Assembly (NCBI GenBank): GCA_021851865.1
Contig: JAJZBU010000017.1
Span: 1-52,593 of the forward strand
DNA from: Pseudomonadota bacterium
GTDB taxonomy: Bacteria; Pseudomonadota; Gammaproteobacteria; Pseudomonadales; Moraxellaceae
Direction of reading: 5' to 3'
Length of the DNA: 52,593 nucleotides
Positions 1 through 7,781 of the stretch are shown here, in pieces. Under the pieces are notes generated by a model. The model was not told the DNA's origin, searched no databases, and was given only the letters and a program-made list of their open reading frames with translations. Each line of letters begins with the position of its first letter. Position 1 is the stretch's first letter. Both the position numbers and the translations under genes were made by a program.

Positions 1-64
1 CTTCCAGCGCCACTTTCGCCTTGAACTCGGCGCTGTAGCTCTTGCGCTTTTTGCTCTCGCTCAT
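1..64 (-). CDS. IS3-family transposase OrfA, N-terminal fragment
   Basis: This is the first 21 codons of a gene that runs off the left edge. The peptide starts MSESKKRKSYSAEFKAKVAL, the typical start of the IS3-family OrfA helix-turn-helix protein, which binds the element's ends and is fused to OrfB by programmed frameshifting to make the active transposase. The ATG is at 64-62, with a plausible purine-rich ribosome site upstream inside the IS terminus. Only the N-terminal part is visible, so whether the copy is intact cannot be judged. Confidence 0.8.
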   Translation of the reverse strand, partial: MSESKKRKSYSAEFKAKVALE

Positions 65-122
65 CTGTCTATCACCCTCTTGTGGACGACAGCTTAAACT
101 CTTGTCTCAAATTCGGGGACCA
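1..122 (-). mobile_element. End of an IS3-family insertion sequence
   Basis: The left edge of the window carries one terminus of an IS3-like element that continues outside it. Read on the minus strand, the element begins TGGTCCCCGAATTTGAGACA, which has the TG start and position expected of a terminal inverted repeat, followed about 40 bases later by the start of a transposase OrfA. The terminus lies at about position 122, directly against the remains of a methyltransferase gene. The other end and any target duplication are not visible. The family call rests on OrfA and is good; the subgroup is not determined. Confidence 0.8.
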
Positions 123-670
123 CTATACTTTCTGGATGGCCTCCGAGAGCGCTCCCGGAACACTGAGCAGGTATAAGGCGTCATCCTTGCCGACCCGGTG
201 CAAAACTCAGCGAGCAACTGACCAGGGTCGTCCACATGCTCGAGGACTTCGGTACAGACCACTTTGTCGGCCAGACCAGCGGGTAGAGGTAGCGGATGGG
301 CGTCAGAGAGCACACAGCGGTATGCCCTGGCCGCACTTTGTGCGAGTGCTCGACTCAGGCGATCGAGAGCCTCCTGGTCAACGTCCACGGCGATGATCTC
401 GGCGCCGCGGTTGGCGCAGAACATCGTGAAATAGCCATCGTTGCACCCGACATCCACCAGGGTATCGGAAGCAAGCACCGGAAATCCGGCGATCAATTCA
501 CCGTGTTCCTCATCGAACCAGCCGTTGAGATGTGCCTCACGAGCGTGAACACGGTCGGAGAAACGATCCAGACGCTGTGCGTCGGCCGTTGCCGGATCAA
601 CTTGTACCACCGGCTCCACCACAGCGCTTTGGGCGGCTAGACCGCAACGTTGGCGAAAAATTTTCCACAT
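123..670 (-). pseudogene. SAM-dependent methyltransferase, frameshifted and truncated by IS3
   Basis: The first 155 or so codons encode a class I SAM-dependent methyltransferase: a motif I region DVGCNDGY, an acidic VDVD after strand 2, and TEVLEHVDDP. It is a clear paralogue of the methyltransferase at 4129-4974 (shared GW(F/Y)D, FCA, EMLEH-type segments). Near positions 202-205, a run of four A on the plus strand, the frame breaks: the peptide reads LLAEF, then homology resumes in another frame as RVGKDDALYLLSVPGALSE, matching RVGRPGALYLLTVP of the paralogue. The gene is then cut at about 123 by the IS3 terminus, so its C-terminal half is missing. The start ATG at 670 has AAGGAT a few bases upstream. 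It diverges from the polysaccharide operon and was probably part of that locus. Confidence 0.8.
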
Positions 671-921
671 GGATCCTTAAGCCTCGCTTCTCCGCCCGGT
701 CAGGCCCGCCAAGCAGCTTCCTCCTGCAGCCTGGCGATCATAGCAGAACAGCCGATTTGCGTTGGCATCAGCCGCGGTAAATTTCCGCTTTGTCGCGAGC
801 GGCCTGGGTCGCCGTCGGGCACGTCGCACACTTGCCGCAGGTGTCAAGGTATGACAGGGACACCCAACACGCTCCTCACGGGCACACTCAGCCGGAGCGG
901 GCGGTGACAGTGGCCTTACGT

Positions 922-999
922 TATACTAGGGGCGTGCTCCAAGGAGCGGGCCCCATCACACCGTACGTCATCGGCGAAGTGCGGTGTAAAGCGGTGTGA
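922..999 (+). promoter_or_regulatory. Probable promoter and structured leader of the polysaccharide operon
   Basis: The 325-base gap before the first glycosyltransferase contains a good -10 hexamer, TATACT, at 922-927, though no convincing -35 at normal spacing. It is followed at 929-954 by an imperfect hairpin (GGGGC GT GCTCC AA GGAGC GG GCCCC). Further on, TCACACCG at 956-963 can pair with CGGTGTGA at 992-999, which contains the GTG start at 996, or its ACACCG part can pair with an upstream CGGTGT copy at 982-987. The pairings are seen by eye; any regulatory role is inference. Nothing else was seen in 671-921. Confidence 0.4.
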
Positions 1000-2780
1000 C
1001 AACGCCGAAACCATTGAAGTCTGCGATGATTTTTTTTGTCCATTCTCAGATCAACCAGGCTGCCCTGGTGACACAGCTCGGCTTGCCCCAGTACAGCTAT
1101 TTTTTTGTTCTCGACAAGTTCATTCCCCTGTTAGAGCGACTGGGCCGGGTGGTCATTCTCGAGCACCCCGAAGACGCTGATGCGCAGTTCGATGCCTGGA
1201 CGGCGCAGGGTGAAACCTGTGTGTTTCTTTCCTTCACGCCGCCGCATTACAGCTACACGCCAGAGCGTTGCCCGACCCTGACCGTCTTTGCCTGGGAGTT
1301 CACCAATCTGCCCGATGAAACCTGGGAGGGTGAAACCGGCCGGAGCTGGCAGCAGGTCTTCGCTGCCCAAGCGGGCGCCATCCCATTATCGACGCACACG
1401 GAAGAACTGGTCCGTCAGGCTATGGGTCCCGACTATGCGGTCAAGGCGATCCCGGTACCGGTATGGGACTCATTCGAGCAGCAGCGTCGGCGCGGCGGGG
1501 CTGGGGCTTGCAAAGAGCGACGGGAACTCTCCGTTTCCGTGCAAGTCATCGATAGTCATAACTATATTTTTGGTGAGCATGAATTTCGTTTGCTGAACCC
1601 GGATGCGCAATTCAACTTTCCTGACTGGGACCATCAAACACTGCGGATGTCCTACAGCGTCGATGACGAACATGCGGCCTACCTTGGGGGCTTCTATGAC
1701 AATGAACCCTGGGGCACATGGTCACGGCTGCCGGATCCCTGGATCTTGCTGCCCGTCGCCATCACAGGAAATCTGACCCTGGAGATCGAGGCTGCCGCCT
1801 ACGGACCCAATGTTGGGCGTACCATCAGCGTGCAGGTCGGCGATCAGCTGCATTCCTTGACTTTGCAGGGGGCCTTCCAGGTTTACACCCTCGCCTTCCA
1901 AGTGAGCGCAAAGACCTGCCTCATCAAATTTCATGACCTGAGTCTGCGCCCCGTCCGCGATGCCGTCGATCCGCGCACCATGGGTCTGGGCCTACGGCAC
2001 ATCACGCTGCGCAGCCATGAGCTGGACTTGCAACCGTGCACGGCCGACACACCGACGCCCACCGCCCTGTGCACATTGAGCCTCGAGGGTGTCGTCTACA
2101 CCTCGGTACTCAATCCGACCGATCACAGAAAAAACTGGCTCGATATGGTGACGGCTTTTTGTTACGCCTTCCGGGACTGCAGCGATGCCACCTTGATCCT
2201 GAAAATGACCCACCGGTCGCTGACGCCGTTCCTGGGCAAGCTGCACCTGTTGCTGGAGCAGTGCCAGCCGTTCAAGTGCCGGGTCATCGCTCTGCATGGT
2301 TATCTCGACAAAACTCAGTTCGACGCCCTGATCGACGCCAGCACTTACTATGTCAGTGCCTCCCTCTGCGAAGGGCTCTGTTTGCCGCTCATGGAATTCA
2401 TGTCCTGCGGCGTGCCAGCCCTGGCGACGCGCAACACGGCCATGCTCGACTATGTCGACGACGACAGCAATTTCATCATTGACTCGAGCGCAGCCCCGAC
2501 CATCTGGCCGCATGATCCGCGCAACGTGATCCGCACCCTGCAAAACCGTGTCAACTGGCAATCCATCGTCGATGCCTACTGGCAAAGCTACGAGGTGGCC
2601 AAGCAGCAGCCGGAGCGTTACCAGAGCATGGCGCGGTGCAGCACTGACAAGATGCGTGAATTTTGCTCATTGCCGGCCACCGAGGCAAAATTACGTCAGC
2701 TCCTGGCCCAGGCGCTGAACGCCTCGACCAGCACGGACAGCAAGCTCTTGTCCAAGAACCCGGGTCTATCTTTGGTATGA
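996..2780 (+). CDS. GT4-type glycosyltransferase with an inserted beta-rich domain
   Basis: A 594-residue cytoplasmic glycosyltransferase, probably adding sugars to a surface polysaccharide. The N-terminal part (about 1-175) and C-terminal part (about 350-575) form a split GT-B fold; the C-terminal part has the GT4 acceptor/donor loop (SLCEGLCLPLMEFMSCGVPA, with the E-x7-E type spacing). Residues about 180-345 are an insertion absent from the next gene's product; its WGTWSRLPDPWILLP pattern and alternating hydrophobics suggest a beta-sandwich like those found attached to other glycosyltransferases. The start is GTG 996 by frame; ATG 1026 is an alternative, and neither has a strong ribosome site. 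It heads a seven-gene operon and overlaps the next gene by ATGA. Sugar specificity cannot be read from the sequence. Confidence 0.8.
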   Translation: MTTPKPLKSAMIFFVHSQINQAALVTQLGLPQYSYFFVLDKFIPLLERLGRVVILEHPEDADAQFDAWTAQGETCVFLSFTPPHYSYTPERCPTLTVFAWEFTNLPDETWEGETGRSWQQVFAAQAGAIPLSTHTEELVRQAMGPDYAVKAIPVPVWDSFEQQRRRGGAGACKERRELSVSVQVIDSHNYIFGEHEFRLLNPDAQFNFPDWDHQTLRMSYSVDDEHAAYLGGFYDNEPWGTWSRLPDPWILLPVAITGNLTLEIEAAAYGPNVGRTISVQVGDQLHSLTLQGAFQVYTLAFQVSAKTCLIKFHDLSLRPVRDAVDPRTMGLGLRHITLRSHELDLQPCTADTPTPTALCTLSLEGVVYTSVLNPTDHRKNWLDMVTAFCYAFRDCSDATLILKMTHRSLTPFLGKLHLLLEQCQPFKCRVIALHGYLDKTQFDALIDASTYYVSASLCEGLCLPLMEFMSCGVPALATRNTAMLDYVDDDSNFIIDSSAAPTIWPHDPRNVIRTLQNRVNWQSIVDAYWQSYEVAKQQPERYQSMARCSTDKMREFCSLPATEAKLRQLLAQALNASTSTDSKLLSKNPGLSLV

Positions 2781-4132
2781 AAATTCTCATCCACTCGGGC
2801 GCCTCCGATCAGTCCATCGAAAACCAGCTGGGCATGGCGGATTACAGCTATTACTTCGTGAAGAACATGTTCCGGCCGGTACTGGCAGGTCTTGGCGAGG
2901 TGATCGACATCGCTGACCCGCATCGCGAGGTCGACGCTATCTACGCCCAGGCCTGTAGGACGGGAGAGTTCTGCCTGTTCCTCTCTTTCACGCCGCCGCA
3001 CAAGACAGCAACTGGCCTGCGTTGTCCCACCCTCTGCGTCTTCGCCTGGGAATATGGCACCTTGCCCAGCGAAGCCTGGAATGACGAACCGAAGAACGAC
3101 TGGCGGCATGTGCTGGGCCAGCATGGCTATGCTGTGACCCACTCGCAATTTGCGGCGCAAACGGTTCGAGAGGCCTTGCGCGCTGACTTTCCGGTGCTGT
3201 CTTTGCCTGCCCCCTTATGGGATGCTATGGAAGAGCTACGCCACCTCCCGCCCCAGCAGCCGAAGCTGCATCGAGTGACGCTGAATCTGCCGGGCACCGT
3301 GATCGATAGCCAAAGGCTCGATCTTGCACAGCTCACCGAGGCTGCACTACCTGCCTTCGTCGCCGAGCTGTTGCCGAGGCACACGAGCCATGAAGCTCGT
3401 CCCGTCGACGTCAGTGGTGTCGTCTACACAGCGATCTTCAATCCCAACGATGGCAGAAAAAATTGGTACGATCTGCTGTCCGCCTTTTGCTGGGCTTTTC
3501 GTGATACCGAAGATGCGACACTCCTGCTCAAGCTCAGCTATCGCGATGCCGGGCTCTCCCTCACCATGGTCCTCGCTGAACTACGCAAGCTGGCTCCCTT
3601 TCGTTGTCGCGTACTTCTCATCCACGGCTTTCTGAGCGCAGCCACTTACCAGGAACTGGTCAGGGTCTCGCACTACACGGTCAACAGCTCCCACGGCGAA
3701 GGTCAGTGCCTGCCGCTCATGGAGTTCATGTCGGCGGGGAAGCCAGCGATTGCCCCCGACCACACGGCCATGGCCGACTACTTGGGGCCAGAGAATGCTT
3801 TCGTGGTCCGATCGAGCCGTGAATGGACACACTGGCCGCATGATCCGCGCGCGCTCAAGAAAACCTTCCGTTACCGCATCGACTGGCAGTCCCTGCTCGA
3901 CGCCTATCAACAAAGTTATGCGCTTGCTCATCAAGACTGGTCGCGCTATCAACGTATGTCGAAGGCTGCGATGACGCGCTTGCAGCAGCACTGCTCACAG
4001 CAGGTGATACATGCCCGCCTCGCCACCTTCATCGCGCAGCGCCATGCCAGTCATGCCGTTTTTACCCAGGACACGCGTACGCGTGCGTGGAATTGGCGCC
4101 GCTATTTGCTCGGGTGGCGGCGATGGCTATGA
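2777..4132 (+). CDS. GT4-type glycosyltransferase (paralogue of the upstream gene)
   Basis: A 451-residue glycosyltransferase closely related to the preceding one: both open with a hydrophobic strand, a GxxxYSYYFV-type segment, a LSFTPPH motif, FAWE, and both end with GVVYT.(I/V).NP.D.RKNW, HGEGQCLPLMEFMSAGKPAIAP and WPHDPR. It lacks the beta-rich insertion of its neighbour, so the pair is a tandem duplication followed by gain or loss of that domain. The start ATG at 2777 overlaps the previous stop (ATGA); a longer frame to 2663 was rejected because it lies inside the upstream gene. It overlaps the next gene in the same way. It is likely to work in the same polysaccharide pathway, on an unknown sugar. 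Confidence 0.82.
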   Translation: MKILIHSGASDQSIENQLGMADYSYYFVKNMFRPVLAGLGEVIDIADPHREVDAIYAQACRTGEFCLFLSFTPPHKTATGLRCPTLCVFAWEYGTLPSEAWNDEPKNDWRHVLGQHGYAVTHSQFAAQTVREALRADFPVLSLPAPLWDAMEELRHLPPQQPKLHRVTLNLPGTVIDSQRLDLAQLTEAALPAFVAELLPRHTSHEARPVDVSGVVYTAIFNPNDGRKNWYDLLSAFCWAFRDTEDATLLLKLSYRDAGLSLTMVLAELRKLAPFRCRVLLIHGFLSAATYQELVRVSHYTVNSSHGEGQCLPLMEFMSAGKPAIAPDHTAMADYLGPENAFVVRSSREWTHWPHDPRALKKTFRYRIDWQSLLDAYQQSYALAHQDWSRYQRMSKAAMTRLQQHCSQQVIHARLATFIAQRHASHAVFTQDTRTRAWNWRRYLLGWRRWL

Positions 4133-4974
4133 TTCGCGACTGGATCCATCGCTGCGCCAGACGTCTGGCGGTAGCCACGGCGGCGACCCACGATCCTCTC
4201 TTCTGCGGTCTGGTCGATGCAGTGGAGAGCGGCTGGTATGATCAGCACCGCGGTGCCCTGGCGCCCGGTTTTGATATCGGTCCGGCGCATCGGGTTCTCG
4301 ACCTCGGCTGCGGTGAGGGGGGGGCCAGCCTGTTCTGTGCTCGCCAGGGCGGTCAGGTGATTTACGCCGATGCCGACATCGACAAGCTGCTCTCCGTTCA
4401 GGCGCGCATCAGCGCCATCGCTGCTGCCAGTCTGCCGCTGTTCTGTGACGGTGCGCAGCTGGCTCTGGCCGATGCCAGCGTTGACCGCATCATCGCCATG
4501 GAGATGCTCGAACACACCAAGGATCCGCAGGCGGTGTTGGCCGAGCTGGCTCGCGTCGGGCGGCCAGGCGCCCTCTATCTGCTCACCGTCCCGCATGCGC
4601 GCGCCGAGCATCTGCAGCAGGGCATCGCCCCGGAGGCTTTCTTTCAGGCGCCCAACCATCTGCACATCTTCGAGGAAGCCGATTTTCTGCAGCGTGTCGC
4701 GAGCGTCGGTCTGGAGATCGTCAGCAGCGACGGCACCGGTTTTTATTGGGTCATCGGCCTGCTCCTGTTCTGGATCGCCGAGCGTGAGGCCGGTCGGTCG
4801 CTGAGCGGAGCGGCCCTGGACAAGCTCGCACCGCCTTTTCCCGCCAGCATGCAGCAATGGGCGATGCTTTGGCGTGAGGTGCTGGCCAGTGCCTCGGGAC
4901 GCCTGCTCAAGCAGCGCCTCGACCGCCTGCTGCCCAAGTCCCTGGTCGTTCTCGCGCGTCGGCCGCAGGCGTGA
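4129..4974 (+). CDS. Class I SAM-dependent methyltransferase
   Basis: A 281-residue methyltransferase of the Methyltransf_11/25 type. Motif I (VLDLGCGEGG) is at residues 56-65, followed by YADAD at the end of strand 2, and an AMEMLEH segment leading into LYLLTVPHARAEHL; the C-terminal third is more variable and carries a hydrophobic helix. Sitting between glycosyltransferases in a polysaccharide export operon, it may methylate a sugar, and terminal methylation is a known chain-ending signal in ABC-exported O antigens; this role is inferred. The start at 4129 gives an ATGA overlap with the previous gene; ATG 4123 is possible, and an in-frame ATG at 4087 lies deep inside the upstream gene. It is a paralogue of the broken gene at 123-670. 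Confidence 0.82.
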   Translation: MIRDWIHRCARRLAVATAATHDPLFCGLVDAVESGWYDQHRGALAPGFDIGPAHRVLDLGCGEGGASLFCARQGGQVIYADADIDKLLSVQARISAIAAASLPLFCDGAQLALADASVDRIIAMEMLEHTKDPQAVLAELARVGRPGALYLLTVPHARAEHLQQGIAPEAFFQAPNHLHIFEEADFLQRVASVGLEIVSSDGTGFYWVIGLLLFWIAEREAGRSLSGAALDKLAPPFPASMQQWAMLWREVLASASGRLLKQRLDRLLPKSLVVLARRPQA

Positions 4975-7781
4975 GCGTGCAAGCCGTCGCCGGTGGCGTC
5001 CTCCTCGTCGAATGGTCGGCCGGTGCGGGTGTCGCCAGCGATGCCTGGGCACGCGCTCTGCTGGCGGCGCTGTGGCAGACGCCGATGGCTGCACAGACCT
5101 GGCTGGTCGTGCATGGCTACACGCCGGCGCAGGTGCTCGCCTTGCGCGCAGAGCTCGGCGACCGGCCGACCCAAAAGATCATCCTCGCCCGCGACGAAGA
5201 ATGCTATCAGGCATGGCGACAGAGTCTCGGCGTTACCGCTCGCCTGTGCCTGGGTGGCGATGAACTGGCGCTGCTGTGGACGGATGGCGAGGGACGGCAG
5301 CGCCGTTTTCATGTCGATGCGGCGGCACTGGCGGCGGCGCAGGACAGGAGCGAGGGTGGGGTCGAGGCCAGCGTTCTGCCTGCCGTCGCCTGGCTGCCCG
5401 CTGCACAACATGAGGCGGAGGTGGCGCAGCGCCCCTTCAGCGCCGGCTACTTCGCCCTGCCTACCGACTTCGTGCTCTTGCCCCTGCCGCCTGCGGCAGC
5501 TCCGGACAGTCTCTGGCGCGCACGGCTGAGCACGGCCGGCGAACTCTTGGCGGGTCCACTGGCTGGGCGTCCCTGCGTCCTGCTCGGCGACGGTCACGCC
5601 GGCGAAGCGGATCGACTGGCGGCGCTGTGGCGCGACGCCGGTCTGGCAGCACTGGGATCGTATCGGGTGATCACCGGCTTCGTCGAGCGTCAGGAGCTCT
5701 ATGCCCTGTGCGGTCTCTATCTGGCGCAGGATGACACCCTCGAGGATCGCCTCAGCAGCGCAGCGGCGAGCGTCGCTGGCGCACCCATCGCTGGCATCGC
5801 GCTGCCAGCCAGACAGGATCCGATACCCTGGTGCGATCTGCTGCCGATCCTGCTGCCGGAGCTAGCGGTCGCAGGACCCATCGTGTGTGCGGTGCCGATG
5901 GCCCGGCTCTTCGTCGACGTCTCCGAGCTGATCCGCCAGGACGCCGGCACCGGCATCCAGCGGGTGGTCAGACATCTGCTCGCTGAACTGCGCGCGCGAC
6001 CACCTGCCGGCTACCGCGTCCAGGCTGTCTACGCCAGCCCCGGCGAGCACGGTTACCGTTGCAGCGATGACGTGAAGGCTCAGCCTGCGGCCAGCGATGC
6101 GCCGCTGAACGCTCGGCCCGGTGATCGCTTCCTCGGCCTCGACTATAGCCCGGCGCTCAGTTGCCAGCAGGCTGAGCAACTGCTCGCCCTGCGCGCCGCT
6201 GGCGTGCGTGTCGCCTTCGTCCTCTATGATCTGCTGCCGGTGCTGATGCCGGCCGCCTTTCCCGCCGGCACGGCGATGGCGCAGGCCCTGTGGCTGCAGC
6301 TGATCGCCACGATGGACGAGGTGCTCTGCATCTCGCAGAGTGTCGCCAACGAGTTTCGTCAGTGGGTGGCGCAGGAGTTGCGCCCGCCGCGTCTGGCGCA
6401 CGTCGACTGGTTTCATCTCGGTGCCGATCTGATGGAGGCGGGCGCGCCTAGCGGCAGGCCCGCTGACGCTGATGAGCGTCTACGACGTCTGCGGCAAAGC
6501 CCATCCTTTCTGCTCGTCGGCACCCTCGAACCACGCAAGGGCATCGCCCAAGTCATCGCCGCTTTTGAACAGCTCTGGCGGACCGGCGAGGACGTCCATC
6601 TGGTCCTGGTCGGCAAGGGCGGTTGGCAGCAGGAAGAACTCATCGCCAGCTTGCGTCGCCACGCGCAGCGCGATCAGCGGCTGCACTGGCTGGAAGCGAT
6701 CAGCGACGGCTATCTCGAGGCGCTCTATGCCACGTGCAGCTGTCTTGTGCAGGCTTCCCTGGGCGAGGGATTTGGCTTACCCTTGGTCGAAGCGGCGCGG
6801 CGCGGACTCCCCTTGCTCCTGCGGGATCTGCCGGTGTTTCGCGAGGTCGCGGGTGAGCACGCCAGCTACTTTCGCGGTGAGTCGGCGGCGCAGTTGGCCG
6901 AGGCGGTGCGTTCCTGGCTGGTGGCTTATCGCTGTGGCCAGCACACGCCCTCGACGGGAATGCCCTGGCAGACCTGGCGCGATAGCGCCCAACAATTGAT
7001 CGAACGATGGTTGACGCCCCGACCCATGACACAGCTCCCTCCCCCTGCCCGCACCGCCAGCGATGACGAGAACGTCGCGGCGCTGCTCACGCACATCGGT
7101 CGTCACAGCGGCGATCAAGAACAGCAGATGCGTCTGCTCAATGAGCGGATGATCAGCCTGTACGCCAGCCACGAGCACATCAAGAACGAACTGTTCGCCG
7201 CCAGTCAGCAGCGCGAGCAGCGTTTGCAGGAAGAACAGCAGATGCGTCTGCTCAATGAGCGGATGATCAGCCTGTACGCCAGCCACGAGCACATCAAGAA
7301 CGAACTGTTCGCCGCCAGTCAGCAGCGCGAGCAGCGTTTGCAGGAAGAACGGCAGTCCTTGCAGGCGGAGGTGCGATCCTTGCAGGAAGGCTTGGCGGTG
7401 AGCGAGCAGGCCCGGCAGCAAGCGCAAGCCACCCTACAGGCTCTGCTCGCCAGCAGTTCCTGGCGCCTGACCCGGCCACTGCGCGTTCTGGCGCGCGCGC
7501 TACGACGGCCACAGGTGCGGCCAGCGACGACAAGGCTGCTGGCGGCGCTGTTGCGCTGGCTGTTGCGCCATCCTCGCGTGAAGCGCTCCCTGCAGGGCCT
7601 GATCGCCTGGTCGCCGAGTCTGTCGCGGCGGATCGCCGCGCGTTCGCGCCACGTCCTCGCGACGACGCCAGCGCCTTTGCGCATACCACAGCCGACGCAG
7701 GTCGACAGCGCCCTGTCGCCGCGCGCGCGGCATTTTCTCGCTGCCCTGCGCCAGGCTCGGGAGCGGCGGGGAGATCACTGA
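4971..7781 (+). CDS. Glycosyltransferase with C-terminal coiled coil carrying an exact tandem repeat
   Basis: A 936-residue protein. Residues 1 to about 300 are a poorly conserved N-terminal region. A complete GT4 domain spans about 309-690: a VDVSELIRQDAGTGIQRVVR start, FLLVGTLEPRKG, and GEGFGLPLVEAARRGLPLLL with the expected acidic pair. Residues about 705-835 are charged, Gln/Glu-rich and predicted to form a coiled coil; residues 717-754 and 755-792 are identical. A SSSWRLTRPLR segment and a basic, amphipathic tail follow, as is common after coiled coils in O-antigen enzymes, and could touch the membrane. GTG 4971 overlaps the upstream stop (GTGA). Its GT domain is related to the third domain of the next protein (both contain DLPVFREVAGEHASYF). 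Confidence 0.8.
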   Translation: MSVQAVAGGVLLVEWSAGAGVASDAWARALLAALWQTPMAAQTWLVVHGYTPAQVLALRAELGDRPTQKIILARDEECYQAWRQSLGVTARLCLGGDELALLWTDGEGRQRRFHVDAAALAAAQDRSEGGVEASVLPAVAWLPAAQHEAEVAQRPFSAGYFALPTDFVLLPLPPAAAPDSLWRARLSTAGELLAGPLAGRPCVLLGDGHAGEADRLAALWRDAGLAALGSYRVITGFVERQELYALCGLYLAQDDTLEDRLSSAAASVAGAPIAGIALPARQDPIPWCDLLPILLPELAVAGPIVCAVPMARLFVDVSELIRQDAGTGIQRVVRHLLAELRARPPAGYRVQAVYASPGEHGYRCSDDVKAQPAASDAPLNARPGDRFLGLDYSPALSCQQAEQLLALRAAGVRVAFVLYDLLPVLMPAAFPAGTAMAQALWLQLIATMDEVLCISQSVANEFRQWVAQELRPPRLAHVDWFHLGADLMEAGAPSGRPADADERLRRLRQSPSFLLVGTLEPRKGIAQVIAAFEQLWRTGEDVHLVLVGKGGWQQEELIASLRRHAQRDQRLHWLEAISDGYLEALYATCSCLVQASLGEGFGLPLVEAARRGLPLLLRDLPVFREVAGEHASYFRGESAAQLAEAVRSWLVAYRCGQHTPSTGMPWQTWRDSAQQLIERWLTPRPMTQLPPPARTASDDENVAALLTHIGRHSGDQEQQMRLLNERMISLYASHEHIKNELFAASQQREQRLQEEQQMRLLNERMISLYASHEHIKNELFAASQQREQRLQEERQSLQAEVRSLQEGLAVSEQARQQAQATLQALLASSSWRLTRPLRVLARALRRPQVRPATTRLLAALLRWLLRHPRVKRSLQGLIAWSPSLSRRIAARSRHVLATTPAPLRIPQPTQVDSALSPRARHFLAALRQARERRGDH
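7119..7346 (+). repeat. Exact tandem duplication, 2 x 114 bp, inside a coiled-coil coding region
   Basis: Units 7119-7232 and 7233-7346 are identical by eye over all 114 bases and encode 38 identical residues twice (from EQQMRLLNERM to QREQRLQE). A third, partial start (GAACGGCAG at 7347) diverges. The period keeps the reading frame, but 38 is not a multiple of seven, so the heptad register shifts by three residues across the junction. Identity at synonymous positions implies a recent event or ongoing homogenisation. Confidence 0.95.

Noticed and set aside
904-927. GTGACA-12-TATACT as a full promoter
   Set aside because: The 12-base spacer is too short for sigma70; only the -10 element was kept.
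4102-5094. A 330-codon minus-strand frame opposite the methyltransferase
   Set aside because: The plus-strand methyltransferase has clear motifs and overlapping start/stop coupling; the antisense peptide shows none.
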